DNA of 64,000 bases from Muricea muricata (lineage: Eukaryota > Cnidaria > Anthozoa > Malacalcyonacea > Plexauridae). The first letter of the stretch is position 1. Every line of letters begins with the position of its first letter. The notes under the pieces were generated by a model that saw only the letters and a list, made by a program, of their open reading frames with translations, was not told the origin of the DNA and ran no database searches. Below are positions 22,425-34,552 of the stretch, in pieces. The position numbers and the translations under genes are program-made. Location: assembly GCA_963855995.1 (NCBI GenBank), contig OY979717.1, positions 27,609,746-27,673,745 on the forward strand, read 5' to 3'.

Positions 22425-22727
22425 CACTTTCTTTCGTAGTGTTACTCATGCTTGCTCCAAATGGTCCAGGACCAACTTTGGTATAAGCTCGAACAGCTAC
22501 AGTATACGTTTTCGCAGGTTTTAGTTCGTTTAATGTTGCATTGTCAACGTCAGATACATTTTTTGTCTGAGAGCAGTTCGCAGAAATTGTACTAGAACCA
22601 AGTTGGTGACATACTTCGTAGTTAATTATCACGCCATTAGAGTCATTTGCACTTAGCTTCGTCCAGGTGACTTTAAATGTATTTGAGGTTGCTGTAATCT
22701 GTTTTATAGTTGGCCCTTTTGCAGGTA
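22425..22727 (-). CDS. FN3-domain exon B1 (type 1)
   Basis: A 303-bp exon with acceptor tttag, donor gtaagt and phase 1 on both sides. It encodes the same FN3 domain as A1 with a few replacements in the cysteine-bearing loop (SSTISANCSQTK in place of SNTISENCSKTK); the conserved Trp, LKPAKTY turn and VGPGPFG loop are intact. The open frame and intact splice signals in both copies argue for retained coding function. It sits 551 bp from B2 and continues the order type 2 then type 1 in the transcript. An alternative is a recently duplicated, non-expressed copy; expression evidence is not available. Confidence 0.86.
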
Positions 22728-23278
22728 CTAAACCAAAAAAAAATGCAAACTAATGACTAGATTAAAACGTTTATGTGCACTGTTCTTACTTTGAAGAATT
22801 TTTAGTAGTTGGAGATATTTCTTAAATATTTGTGTTTCTCTGTTGTCTAATTCATTTCCTATATGTAAGTAAATCAATTTCGAAAGGAAATGAAAAGTTC
22901 CTTAAAAGGTTCGGAACATCCTGATTATCAACCAATCAGAATTCTCCTATTATAAATAAACTGTACTATAATGTAGAAGCTATAAAGTTATAACTTCGCA
23001 ACTATTTGAACCAATACCTATAATGAAAAAAATATTACATATTTTACATAAAAAATTAAGTAACGACAAAAAAAAGGGAAAAAGTCAGCCAAAACATATT
23101 AAGCTTACTATAATTTTTTTTTAAATTGGCTATAACTCCCGAAACAACTACAACATGTGGATCAAAAAAATAATGCTAGTACCCATGCAATATGTTCACT
23201 TTGAAGCATTTATAAATCGCTTTTGCACTTCTTCGTACAAACCACTGCTTGGGCATGTTTGATCCAAAGACTACTTAC
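22728..23278 (-). other. Intron between FN3 exons B2 and B1
   Basis: Non-coding and closely similar to the A2-A1 intron except that the 4359-4601 MITE is absent, leaving the empty site near 22985. Confidence 0.7.
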
Positions 23279-23584
23279 CATCCTCGAACGTTGTTACGTT
23301 CTTTATTCCTCCTTCTGGTCCAGCTCCCACTGAAGTACCTGCTTTGATAGCGACATCATAGGTGGTAAACTCGTTCAAATTATCCAATGTTGTGTTTCTG
23401 TTAACAACATCTTCGACTGTTTTCGTTTTAGAACAAATGTCTTTTGCAGATGTTACTTTATAACACACAACATAGTGCGTGATGTTTCCATTAGTTTCAT
23501 TATCGGGCACTTCGTTCCATGAAACCTCGATGGATTTTGAACTGGTGGCATTAATCCTTACAATGTCTGGTCCACTATCAGGAG
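23279..23584 (-). CDS. FN3-domain exon B2 (type 2)
   Basis: A 306-bp phase 1-1 exon matching A2 almost exactly. Differences fall at the N terminus (PDSGPDIVRINATS versus PNTGPDIIKINATS) and near the Trp (SWNEVP versus SWSEVP); from MPDNET onward the visible protein is the same as A2. The conserved Trp, Tyr turn (FTTYDV) and VGAGPEGG loop are kept. The acceptor side is followed, upstream in the transcript, by a TTAA MITE 46 bp away. High similarity shows the A/B duplication is recent. Confidence 0.87.
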
Positions 23585-23630
23585 CTTAAAAAACGGAAAA
23601 AAAAATTTAACACTATTGTAACGCGCTTAA

Positions 23631-24166
23631 AGCGCGTATAAGTCCAAAATGGGTTATTGGTGATTCAGATAGAGCTAAAGAAGTTAGTTGGTAAGTTATG
23701 ATTTAGTTTTTTCGTTAAGCGTTTAGTTACGGAGATAACCGGGCTCAAAGAAGTCAGCTCGTTAAAAATATGCGCGCCTGTGGGAGACTGGATCCCAGGA
23801 ACATGTTTATGTAGACTTGATATACAATTACATAGTAATTTTAGTCTCAAAGCTCAAAGAAAGCTGTAGTATTAGAACACCCGTAAACAACGCATCTTTC
23901 AGGCATTTTTCCACAAAAAACTACGGTGACACATGCATTCGCAATAGAACGCGCCTAGTGACTGTGAAAATTGGTTCCTGGGACCCAGGCCTCCAAGTGT
24001 AAAATTTGGATGCGCACTTTTTTCCCAAATGTGGCCAAACTAGCACGTTTGACTGCATTTATCTCCAAAACTAAACGCTCAACAAAAAAACAAAATTAGA
24101 ACTTACTAACTAACTTTTTTAGCTCTATTTGGATCACCAAAAACCCGTTTTGGGTTTATAAGCACT
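23631..24166. mobile_element. TTAA-flanked foldback MITE in FN3 block B (536 bp)
   Basis: Ends AGCGCGTATAAG and its near-complement (CTTATA-type, reading TTATAAGCACT), with arms of about 150 bp including gagctaaagaagttagtt and its inverted partner. TTAA flanks it at 23627-23630 and 24167-24170; block A has the empty site near 5245. The two short frames inside are by-products of the inverted arms. Confidence 0.82.
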
Positions 24167-24262
24167 TTAACTCACAAATCTATGAACACTGGCTGTAAAC
24201 TAGCACACTATGTCTGCTTATCCGTGGATGAGAGAGAAATGCAGTCATTATCATGCTGAAAA

Positions 24263-25531
24263 GAGGTCGGGGATCTTCAAGTTAAGCCCTTCGAGTTAAG
24301 CGCCTCGAGTTAAGCTTTTTTCTCTTAAAGACCCGACCACGCCCTTATATCTCTCGACCATGCCCTTTTTCAAAAAGGGCTTAACTCGACGTTTGAAAAA
24401 ATTCTTGTTGCTCGAGGTAAGCCTCGAGGTATGCCAAAGAGTGAAACATTAAATTGTTAAATTTTTAATGCAAATAACCCAAAACACAGAACGTTTGTAC
24501 GCCTTGTTCGCCTTGTTCGCGCGCTATAATGTTTATCTTATCGTCAGGTCAGTGTGACAGAAATGGTGGAAACCTTTCCCGTCACCTTAAACAAAACTAA
24601 TATGTTCATGAAATAATCTAAAATGACAACATGCACGTAATAGGCAAAGGAAAAGTGAGGAATTTTGGTATAGGCTATCTGTCTTTGAGATTCGCGCCTT
24701 TATACGCAGCGTAAATTTACATATATAGCTAATTTTATTAGCTAAATCTTTGTCAGTTTATTCAGTCTTATCACAATTGTTTTTGAAAGTTGAATATAAA
24801 ATACTTGCAATGAAACTTTGAATGTCTCTTAAATAGTGCTAGTTTGTTAAAACATTCCCTTTGCTTAGTATAGCTGAAGTTTTTCCTATGCTTTGCTGTT
24901 CATTCGAGCAAATACTAGCATCGCAAAAATATGATTCATTCCGCCAGCATGAAATCGAAAGCGGTCCGCCTGCATGGCACAAACTTCAATGATTCCGATA
25001 TGCATTAAACGCCAGGGGTCAGGTCCATCGGGCGCAAAGCGTCGTATAAAGGACTTTACCGCCCAATCTCAACGTGCAAAAGAGTTTCATGAGGATACTA
25101 GACGAAGAGCTATCCGAAAACAACGCGCAATGTTCTACGAACAGTTCACAAGTGAACAAAGAAAGGGTAGAATCGGCAAGATCTTCTGAAAACGAGACCG
25201 ACGTAAGGCGAAATAAAAAGCGAACAAATGGGAAAAATGAGCGTAAAAAAGGTATAACTTTCTGCCTTACGTTCGCGAGATATCTTTCCTGTTATTTTAC
25301 TTACGCTTCTCAGCTTTAACACGTATAACGCACAATTCCCACAAATTCCCTTCAGGTCACCATGAAATCATACTGCACGTCTTCACGCGGAATAATAAGC
25401 ATACTTATTCATGAAGCCCCGGGGCTTAACTTGAATGATCCAAATCGTGTTTCGTTGTTCGAGTTAAGCTCTTTTTGGAAAGGCGCGTGGTCGGGAGATG
25501 AAATAGGGCGTGGTCGGGGCTTGACTCAAAG
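24263..25531. mobile_element. TIR element of ~1.27 kb in FN3 block B
   Basis: Inverted outer segments share TTCAAGTTAAGCCC, CCCGACCACGCCC and AAAAAGRGCTTAACTCGA; block A lacks the insert (join near 5355/5755 is rearranged). Frames of 71-89 codons inside (24974-25189, 25074-25319, 25362-25631) show no domain I recognise. The exact ends and target duplication could not be fixed. Confidence 0.5.
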
Positions 25532-25756
25532 GTTCTTATGGTGTAGAATGAACGAAAAAAATAAAACCCACGCGAGGGTTCTTGTATTCGAAAAGATTAA
25601 AAATGGCTGCGCACGGAATTTGAATGCTTAAAAGTAATTATGAGACTATGTGCACACGAGGTCGTTTCCAAGTGTTTTCACAAAAGTCAAAATGAAAACG
25701 ATATGACAAACCATCTAACAATGCCTGATGGGAATCTTAATCCCAAGGGCTTTCAG

Positions 25757-25965
25757 CCAGTGGTGGCGCCAGAATTTTCTCGCGGAGGGGCTATGTTCCC
25801 CGACGGGGGGTTATATTTTTTTTCATGGTTAGGCACGGTAGGCCAAATTTTTGTCAGTTTTCCCCGACAAATGTATAAATTTTCCCCGACGGGGAGGGGG
25901 GGGGGGCTAGCACTCCCCGACAAGGGGGACTGTAGCCCCCCAGCCCCACCGCTTTCAACTTACAG
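25757..25965. mobile_element. hAT-like terminal fragment
   Basis: CAGTGGTGGCGCCAGAATTT followed by repeated CCCCGACGGGG-type and long G/C runs resembles the end of hAT MITEs. A matching far end and target duplication were not found, so it is probably truncated. Confidence 0.4.
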
Positions 25966-26199
25966 GCGGGCCTATATGCACCCCGCTGGGTTACTGTCAA
26001 CGAGTCCATGATTACATACAGAGGGGTAAACAAATGTTGGTTGGCATTCAATTGTAGGTTCAAGTGTACACATATGGCCTCAAACTTCTCTGTATTAGCT
26101 TAACTAGGTAATCAATAAGTTTTATTATAGCAATACCTAACTTTACACTCACACTCTAGCTAAAGTCACACTCGCAAATAAATCCGAGATACAGTAGGG

Positions 26200-26640
26200 T
26201 AGTTAGTAATTAGTGGGATAGCCACGGTTTGTTAACACTGCTGTACATCTTCTTGGCATGCTCTCTACAAGCTTTTGAAGGTATTCGACACTCAGGCTTT
26301 CCCATTTCTCCAATAAACATTGAACCAATTCATCCTCGGTATTGCATTGACGTGTATTGAGCTGGCGATTTGATTCAGAGCAAAGATTCTCGATGGGGTT
26401 CAAATCTGGGCTTTATGGTGGCCAAGAAAGGACCTCAATTCCTTGGCTTTGAAGATAATTCTTCACGAGATTCGATGTATGTTTCGGGTTGCGCGTTATC
26501 ATGTTGGAATATAAAATCGTTCCCATTCAGGCGTCTGGCAGAGGGTCGCATGTGGTGAATAAGGATCTAACGGTATTGCTCTTTTCTCATCATTCCCTTT
26601 CTACAGTAAGCTTCCATCAAGCAATGTCACCGAACGGTTA
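26200..26640 (-). pseudogene. Tc1-type transposase C-terminal half, decayed
   Basis: Reading the minus strand: MRPSARRLNGNDFIFQHDNA, then a frameshift, LVKNYLQSQGIEVLSWPP, a stop, SPDLNPIENL and SMPRRCTAVL. These are the second catalytic Asp (HDNA), the third acidic residue (NPIEN) and the C-terminal signature of Tc1-family DD34E transposases. The spacing fits Tc1 within the uncertainty of the frameshift. At least two stops and one frameshift make it non-functional. The N-terminal HTH domains and the terminal repeats are not visible; BEL sequence begins at about 26640. Confidence 0.82.
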
Positions 26641-26851
26641 TGCATAACGGACTACGAGGACCGTATTGATAGAAGTGGAAGGAGTTCTGAACTCCCGTCC
26701 GCTCACCTATGCCTACGATGATGATTAAGAAACATTAGCGCCGTCCCAGTTGGTAATTGGAAGACGCTTACTAACGAATCCAAGCAATGGTACGACCAGC
26801 AAGCAATTCCAGGATCGAAAAGTAATTACAAAACGAGGGAAACACTTACAG
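26640..26851 (+). pseudogene. BEL/Pao pol fragment (end of integrase region), 5' half of a split element
   Basis: The frame from 26666 reads LIEVEGVLNSRPLTY, a stop, then ETLAPSQLVIGRRLL and ITKRGKHLQ. E-x-x-LNSRPL-T-Y and L-x-P-x-x-L-x-x-G-R-R-L are signatures of BEL/Pao pol downstream of the integrase core. It stops precisely at TTACAG (26846-26851), where the TIR structure starts. The continuation KILNHFWNRW is found on the minus strand at 39860 downward, starting with the same TTACAG, so the two are halves of one element. Confidence 0.75.
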
Positions 26852-27451
26852 TATGGAGCGCCATTATTTAGTTTATTTTCGTATTTTTTACGTTATTTAG
26901 CCTCTCATGGTTTATAACACACTAAAGAAATCGTTATTTATTAAATAACAATTGTTTTATAATAAATCGCACTGCGCTATAATAAATCGCAAGTGCGATA
27001 TAATAAATCGCACTTGTGATATAACAAATCGCACTTGCGATATAATAAATCGCACTTGCGATATAATAAATCGCACTTGCGATATAACAAATCGCACTTG
27101 CGATATAGTAAATCGCACTTGCGATATAATAAATCGCACTTGCGATATAATAAATCGCAAGTGTGATGTAATAAATCGCAAGTGTGATATAATAAATCGT
27201 AAGGGTGATATAATAAATCGCAAGTGTGATATAACAGTCGGCTTGCGATATTACAAATTGGACTTAGACTAAAGGTAAATGGGTAAATGATTGCTATATG
27301 TTATGTTATGTTATGTCGCTCCATAAAATATTAGCTCAGTCAGTGACCGGCTCATACTGACCGGCGGTATTTCTGGTTGGTATATTGAATTACTTTATGT
27401 AAATACGACGGGCAACACTGTTACATTCTGGTCATTTTTGGAGGGAATTTT
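26852..27451 (+). mobile_element. Left ~0.6-kb terminal repeat of a large TIR element, with 21-bp array
   Basis: Starts TATGGAGCGCCATTATTTAG directly after TTACAG and ends near GGAGGGAATTTT. The central array at about 26960-27240 has roughly 13 units of 21 bp with consensus ATAATAAATCGCACTTGCGAT; each unit has the hairpin ATCGCA-CT-TGCGAT. Outer units carry the complementary core (CAAGTG). The same structure in diverged form is at 39861-40523. An inner CGCTCCATA near 27328 complements the start, so part of the unit is itself bounded by short inverted repeats. Inference: one of two terminal repeats of a transposon that split the BEL element. Confidence 0.7.
26960..27240. repeat. Array of 21-bp palindromic units (copy 1)
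   Basis: About 13 near-identical units without spacers. Because 21 is a multiple of three and the units lack stops, both strands stay open; this is not evidence of a protein. Confidence 0.9.
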
Positions 27452-27477
27452 CTTTTGAAATGGCGGACGCTACGAAT

Positions 27478-28273
27478 ATGGCCGACGAAGACACGAGGTG
27501 CGAAATTAACATTTTAATACATATTTTATGTAGCCTATTAGAGACTTCAAAGAACATAATGCAAAAGAATAAAAAGATGCCACTTTACTTGTAGCTTTTA
27601 ATAAACGTTAACTAACTTTTATGTGCCCAAACCTTAACGTAACAGGTCACCTGACAACAATCGGCAACTGATGAATTTGTGGTCCTCATTTTAATTTCTA
27701 GAGTTAATTTTAGGGAGAGATAGCAACCAGTGTGCTCGGAGAAAAACCTTGAAAGCACAGAGGAGACCAATTTAACTCTTTTCACACAGTGTAGAAATTG
27801 TAAATAGTTTATGAAAAGTGGAAGCATGAAGTGGAAGCATTATTGTAATCGTACGACGAACGTTTTTTATTGAAAGCAAGTGCTTGGACATTTTCAAGAC
27901 TTTTAAACGTATTTTGGGTTTTATTTAAAATATTATTTTTGTATTACATATATTGTCTAGTAAATATGATAAAAGTCTATCACACATAGTCAACCCACAT
28001 GGCTTGACATTGGCTATTTAACAATTAGACATCAGGGCTGAGTAGTATATGGTTGAGAATTCAATCAAAATTCACGATTTGTAATAGTCCATAACTGAAT
28101 GTAGACTAATACTAGATAGTCAACCATCCAAACTAGTTTTACCTAACACATTAAAAGCTACAAGTGAAGTGACATCTTTTCATTCTTTAATTTGCATTAT
28201 GTCTCCAATAGGCTACATAAAATATGTATTAAAATGTTAATTTCGCACCTCGTGTCTTCTTCGTCGGCCATAT
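27478..28273. mobile_element. Foldback element with ~125-bp arms
   Basis: The left arm (27478-27600) and right arm (about 28150-28273) are nearly perfect complements: ATGGCCGACGAAGACACGAG, taacattttaatacatattt and cacttgtagctttta. The arms read M-A-D-E-D-T-R-C-E-I-N in one frame. It lies between the left terminal repeat and LINE B. Target duplication not identified. Confidence 0.7.
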
Positions 28274-28282
28274 AAATCACCT

Positions 28283-30294
28283 TGTTGTTGATGACTACGA
28301 CCAAATAAGCATTGTTTTTCCTGTGAATGAATTGAACAAAGAAGTTAATGATTCCTTGATTAATGGCCCACATCAAATTAATATTGATCACAATACGTGT
28401 AACAGAAATCAACGGAGTGTCTCTTTACCTGAGGAACTTCATCATTCCCAGAAGTCTAATCAACAACAACGTATTCCAGTTCGTATTACCTCAACTAGGA
28501 ATTCAAAACGAGCTCGTAAAAAAGTAAATTTGAGGCAATTAGGGGAAGTAATCGCGTGGGAAGTTATTCATCTTCACAAAGGCGTAAACAGTCAAGTTTA
28601 TCCTTTAAAAACAAAAGTCATAATCACAGAGAAACCAACAACGAGGGTTTTTGTACGGACTCTCGATGAGAGACAAAATAGGATGGTTCAATTTTTATCA
28701 TTGAATCGTGAACCAGAGAGAGAAACCTCTACCACTGGAAATTTTAACGGTGTGAATTATAATAATTTAATTAATATTTCTTTAACTGAATCTCTAAGAA
28801 ACGAATATGATGCTCATGTAAGTCCAAAGAAACTAACTTGTTTTAGATTTGCTAGTGTTAATGCTCGGTCTCTAAGAAACAAAACAGCGGTTGTTGTTGA
28901 TCATGTTGGGAATTCTAACATAGACATGTGTGCTGTTACTGAAACGTGGCTGAAAGATGTGGACTCTGTTACTATGGCCGCTCTATCTCCGGATGGTTAC
29001 TGTTTTCAAAACTCGCCTAGAGAAAATGATAGACTAGGCGGCGGAATAGGAGTTATGTACAAGAGTATAATTGGAATCAAGCTAATAAACGCGAATCAAT
29101 GCAGATCATTTGAATTCTCTGAGTGGAATGTAACGATTCAAAATCACGTTATTAAACTCGTTGCTGTGTATCGTCCACCGTCTTCTAGTAGCCTACTCAT
29201 CCTCAACCCATGAGTTTGTTTTTTGAGGAATTTTCTACCTAGCTCGAAAGTATTGTAATATCAACTGAGAGGTTACTTATTTCAGGCGATTTTAATCTAC
29301 ATATTGAATCAAGTGAAGATACCAATGCCAAAAAATTTGTGAGCTTTTGGAAACATTCGGTCTAATCCAACATGTGGCCTTTCGAACGCATACTTCTGGT
29401 CATACGCTGGACCTTGTAAGATCCAGATCAATTAATGATGTGATAATAACTGAATTGGAACCTACACTGGCTTTATCTGATCATTCGTTCATCGAGAGTA
29501 ACTTGAATATTCCTAAGCCAAATTTTATGGTTAAGGAAACCCGATTCCGTCAGTTGAAAAAAATAGATATTCCCATGTTAAAAAATGGTATTTTCTCGTC
29601 TGAAATATGTGTTAATTCCTTTAGGGATATTGATGAGTTGTCACGTTGTTACGACACGACTTTGTCAAGTATTCTTGATAAACACGCTCCTATGACGACT
29701 AAAAGAACGGTTGTGAGACCTGTGGTACCTTGGTTTACTGATGATCTTGAAAAGCTTAAAGCTGAACGACGAAAATGTGAAAGAAAAATGTTTCAAACTG
29801 GATGATCCAGTGATAGAGAGATTTATTACAGGACTAGAGATAAATACAGTGCTTGTCTCCGTAAAACCAAGATTAGCTATTACTCCGATTTAATTGACGA
29901 ATGTTCGGGTAATTCTAAGAAATTGTTTCGTGTTATTAATTCATTGACCAAACAGAAATCGTCTGAAAGTTTACCACCTCATGACGATCCGCTAATTCTT
30001 GCGAACGAATTTGGATCATTTTTTGGTCGAAAGATTAAAATTATCAATGAAGAAATTGATAAGTTAGATGTGATGCCGATAAATGTGGAACATTGTTCAC
30101 CCGAAGTACTGTTTAAAGCTATTTCTTTACTGTCGCAAGATGAGATACGAGGACTTATTTTGAATGCACCAAATGTCTCTTCTCAACTAGATCCAATACC
30201 TACTTATTTGCTCAAGGATTGTTGTGATGTTCTGTGTCCGATTATAACAAAAATGGTTAACATGTCGTTGGAGGAAGGAAGAGTACCTGAAAAT
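28283..30294 (+). pseudogene. LINE B, 5' half: APE endonuclease and pre-RT region
   Basis: A 296-codon frame (28323-29213) has an N-terminal basic extension of about 170 residues, then the APE-type endonuclease start FRFASVNARSLRNK, TETWLKD, the GGGIGVMYK strand and VAVYRPP. After a frame break, ISGDFNLHIE and THTSGHTLDLV carry the catalytic Asp/Asn and C-terminal endonuclease blocks, followed by LSDHSFI with the catalytic His. 29923-30294 continues with FRVINSLTKQ and PIPTYLLKDC, leading into the RT. At VPEN (30294) the hAT element interrupts; the RT resumes at 34553. At least two frameshifts or stops make it dead. Overall layout and FADDTQL-type RT suggest the CR1/Rex1 group. Confidence 0.82.
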
Positions 30295-31001
30295 CAGGCA
30301 CGTAGCTAGGATGCAAAATTTGGGGGGGGCAGCACTGTCTTTTTTTTTGGGGGGGGGCAGTTGTCGACGTAAACCAAAAATGTTGACACCAATACAAAAA
30401 ACCCCGGCACTCAAAGACTATTTATATTTCTTGTTATATTTTGTATATATTAGTGTAATTGTGTAATTATTAACTGTTATTGTGCGCTTTTTGCAGCCTG
30501 AGCTATAGCTTATGTTTTTTGAATGCTTTATAATTAAAAAGGGCAAAAAATTTTAAATAGAAGAACTAAGAAATTGCTGGAAAAATGCTTGTATCAAGTA
30601 GCTCCAAGAGAAGTAAATTATATCCAAAGGCAAGGGATTATTGCATATAATGTATTTCTAGTCTAATCATTAGCATATAAGTAAAAAACAGTAGAAGCAA
30701 AAGAATTACGAAGGTTGTTTTATTTAAACTGTAAAATCAATCCCATTTGTATATGTACCTAACCAAGTTACCAAGTGAGACAATTTAACAAAGAACGTTT
30801 AACATTAAGATTCAAACACAACATATTTTGCAACAACAGCATGCTTAACCAGTTCATTTTACAAAAGAAGGCGACGGTGCTTCATACTTTTAAAAAAGCG
30901 ATTACGTCGCTGTGGCTAAGAGAATCCGTAATATCTCTTTCAATCGATAACAGTGCTAAACTATTAAGATGTAGAGTGGTCATCTTAGAGCGCAGGCGCG
31001 T

Positions 31002-33189
31002 TTAAATTCTCTTCACGGAGGAAAACATCCGCTCAACCTTGAAAGACGTCTGAGGAATAGTGATAAATAGCTGATATAAACTATAAATGGAAGGGAAAAT
31101 GTCTTTATCAATAACGTCTAAGGCATTAATCAAAGTTTCAAACTTTGTTGTGTCATGTCTGGCAATGAAGCTACGAAAAACTTCTATTTCACAGTCCTTT
31201 ATATCTAGAGAATACAGTTGCAACAACTTATTCAGCTCCTGCTTATCAAGAAAGTTGGAAGAATTTGGCAGAAAACAGGAAGCAGCTTTCATGATGCTCA
31301 ATTGGTCGGTACCAAAACGGGTATCTAGTTCTGCTAAGACCTCGCCAATATTTTAACGTAGAACAGCTGTAAATTCTTCTAAGTTTTGAAGAATATTGGT
31401 GTCCAACGGTGCTAGTTACACAGATGTCTTTTAGCCTTTCGGGAATACGTCGTTGACTTTGCGCTTCTCGCATCCAAAGAGTCTACTTCCAATTTCTCAC
31501 CCAAGTCCATAGAATATTCTACCACTTTGTCAAAATCGAAATTAGACAACCTTTCTATCAGGTCGCTATAGCTAAGAAGTATCTGGCAAGAAGAAACAGT
31601 CGTTGTAGACTTTTGGAAACCCTTGGTACAAAAGTCAGAGTAGTCATACAGTCTACCAAAAAAAACTAAGAGGATTACAAATTTCTTAGTTTGTAAAACT
31701 CCGAGCAAGGAATTGGCAGCAAGCTTTGTCTCTGCATCGTGGTCATCTTCAAATAAGCTTAAAGTATCAAGAATGCAATCAAACCGACGCAGAAACCTTT
31801 CAGCTTCCACTGAACGGGATGATCAACGAGTATTACATGAATGCGTAAGTTCAAGAACCGGAGCATCTGGATAACGCTCACGTTGAAAGTCTAAGAAAGC
31901 TGCGGGGCGTTTTGCTCCAGTCATAAATTTGTATGTCAAATCTAACGTGTCAAAAAGCAGATAACACTAGGTTGAGCCTGTGCGAAGCACAATGAACATA
32001 TGTAGCATTAGCATAACCTGCCTTCTTTATTTAGGCTTGTACTCCCCCATTTTTACCTGACATCACGTTAGCTCCGTCATAACCTTAACCTACACACTTA
32101 CGTGGATCAAGAATAAAGGGCTCAAGTAGCTCTAAAAGTTTTGAAGATATAATATTTGCACTCTTTTCCTTCAACTCAATAAACCCAATAGCCTTTTCAA
32201 CGATATTGCCGTCATGCACGTATCTTAAAGACGCCCCCAGCAACTCCTTCTTAGACGCATCTTTCACTTCATCAGCGAGAACAGCATAACAAATGACATT
32301 TTCTGCTTCGTGCTTAATATGGTCAAGAAGAACAGACGTAAGTGATTGAAGCAGGTCATTTTGATTATCAAAACTTAGCATTTTAGCATTATCAGGAAGA
32401 GCTTTCATCCTCCTCGTTACATTATTATCATACTTAGCTATAAGTTCTAACAGTTCTAGAAAATTCCCTCTATTTCGTGACGTGTCTGATTCGTCATTAG
32501 CTCGAGGAGGAGTTTCTTGCTTGGCACAATAAATGATAGCATCAAGAATTGTCATCGAGTGCTGCTTGTTATCGTTGATGAACTTTTCATTTTGAAAATT
32601 AGGATTAAAATGTTTATCAACTGTGCCTACTTTTTGATGCACCATCCACAGTTTTTGTGTTTTAGCAGCTGCTGCCTGGCATGTAGAACTTTGATGTTTT
32701 CTGCACTTCTCACCAAGTTTTCTCCAATCACGAAGTCCTGTTACCGAGAATGTAGGCTCAGTTGTTGGGCTACGTACCGAAAAGCCGACACGGTTGGCAG
32801 AACGTAGCGTCATAGGCTACTCTGTATTCTAACCACACGAAGTGGGAATACCAGCGAGTACTGAAATGTGTACCCTGCGAGTTTTGTGGAAACGTAATGA
32901 AAGGCTGACTTGGTTTCTCATCCTTTTTTGATAAGCTCCTAAGAGACAAGGCTTCCGTCCCCACTTCATTCGTGTTTAACTCAGTAGCGACGATTTTAGG
33001 GCCACTAGAGTCTGAGATCGGAACAGATGAATCTTCTACTTCTAAGCTCTCTACACCAGGAGTTTGCGATTCTTCGTTGTGAATGCTAGAAACGGGTTGT
33101 GCGTCCGGATCCGTTCGATTTCGCTTTACAAAATATGACGATATCTTTGTTTGTGGTAACCTTTTACTCATGCCCACGAACTGAAACAA
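31002..33189 (-). pseudogene. hAT-Tip100-like transposase (TTF zinc finger, DUF4371, hAT dimerisation), decayed
   Basis: Order on the minus strand: a low-complexity N terminus (33189-33000); a TTF-type zinc finger with RWYSHFVWLEY and FCQPCRLFG; a frameshift at about 32780; FSVTGLRDWRKLGEKCRKHQ; a DUF4371-like body to 32085; then, around two in-frame stops, GYDGANVMSGKNGGVQA and YVHCASHRLNL, the second catalytic Asp block; and at the C terminus (31301-31002) the hAT dimerisation segment ending TSFKVERMFSSVKRI. Domain content and order match ZMYM/Tip100-type transposases of about 700-800 residues. Stops and frameshifts show it is inactive here, although many domains remain readable. Confidence 0.88.
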
Positions 33190-34066
33190 TAAACAAGCTG
33201 CAAAAACCTACAAGATTAGACAAAAGGTTTTCCATTTCATCATTTGAAGGAGTCAGTACTAAGCAATAAAGTATATTTTAGTTTTCTTGCAAATAGAGCA
33301 TGTTTCGTCACTGGAATGGGCATGTACAAATTGTTTTCTGTTCGTTTGTTATGCACAGTTTACAACATGAGCGGCCGTATTCCACTGAATAGAAACTTGA
33401 GCCGAAAGCGCGGAGAGCTTGTATATCAAATCAGGGACGCAAATGTTGTAAATGGGCTTGTGAAACGTCTTAAGATGAGGACCTTTATTCAGGAATTTAA
33501 AATAAATGAATAATATTTGGCGAGAAAACTAAACTTAACGTTTATGCAAATCAACATGAAACTGTATCAACACATACTGACTCCTTCACGCCCAGAGATG
33601 CCGAAAGCTATTGGGGGCATTGGGTGCAGTTTGTTAACAAAAGGGCATATTTTTTCTAAAAGGACATACCCATAAGGTTGTAAATGCAAAAGGTAAAGGG
33701 TGCAACTGCACGCGCGGCACCCGTGGTTCCGGCATCCGTGTTCACGCCTGTGATTCCTTTTGTGTTTTCTTCATGAATTATTAATGCAATCACATTTATT
33801 TATATTGTTGTGTTTAATTCTCACACTCTTCTTGTTTTTCATCTTTCTTGTTTCTTGTGATTTTAAATTTTTACTGGCGTCTTTCGCTGTATTAAACACC
33901 ATTCAAAATTTGCATTGCAAATAAATCCAAACAGAAAGTAAATAACCTTAATTATTATTCAAGTAATTTTGCTATTAATAGCCAGTTTACGTTCTTGGCC
34001 AACTTTAATAAAAATTTTTTGGCAAAAGTGATTATATAAAAATGTAACTTACGTACCTCTCTTAAT

Positions 34067-34224
34067 AGAGACGTTCAGATTTGACTTCCACTACCACTAC
34101 TGCTACCTTATCCCGATTTTTAAGCAATCTGATTGGTCAGTTGGGCAGACCAAGCTCGTCTGATTGGCTGAAAGATTGATTAAGGTAGTGGTAGCGGTAA
34201 CGGAAGTCAAATCTGAACCTCTCT
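34067..34224. mobile_element. Short MITE inside the hAT element (~158 bp)
   Basis: AGAGACGTTCAGATTTGACT at the left and its complement (ending CCTCTCT) at the right; it also occurs in the inverted duplicate at about 42363-42521. Target duplication of AAT is possible but ambiguous. Confidence 0.65.
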
Positions 34225-34552
34225 AATAATAAGCTTAGTAACAATATAGATTGTAGAACGAGTGATTAACGTTTCAGCTTTGACGCCCGCGATTTCACTC
34301 CGACTACCTACTCTCTGCTTCATGTTGTAGAAACTGTAGTATACGTTATATATACAAACGTTTTTTTAAATTATCAGCGAGTTAAGGTCAGCAAAAATTG
34401 TTTGGCGCAAATACTGAATCTATCTGTTTTTAGGAAATTTTGGCAAATTTAAACGATATTTGAGACCATCTTAAAAATTTTCTTGGGGGGGGGCAGAACA
34501 AATTTAGGGGAGGGCGACGGCACCCCCTCGCACCCCCGTAGCTACGTGCCTG

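Larger units (their letters stand above)
30295..34552 (-). mobile_element. hAT-Tip100-like transposon with perfect 8-bp TSD (4258 bp)
   Basis: CAGGCACGTAGCTAGG at the left and CTACGTGCCTG at the right are terminal inverted repeats; CTGAAAAT is duplicated at 30287-30294 and 34553-34560. Removing the insert restores an uninterrupted LINE B frame (VPEN-WKLALL), a direct proof of insertion. G-runs next to both ends and CAGG termini are typical of the Tip100/Zaphod branch. It carries one decayed transposase on the minus strand. Confidence 0.93.

Noticed and set aside
25640..26011. 123-codon frame across the G/C-rich hAT-like end
   Set aside because: Pro/Gly-rich translation of homopolymer runs, with an overlapping frame on the other strand.
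26952..27272. Long open frames of heptapeptide repeats (INRTCDI-type, both strands) over the 21-bp array
   Set aside because: A 21-bp stop-free unit keeps every array open; the frames follow from the DNA repeat and exist on both strands.
31087..32807. Plus-strand frames within the hAT element
   Set aside because: Shadows of the minus-strand transposase, which carries the recognisable motifs.
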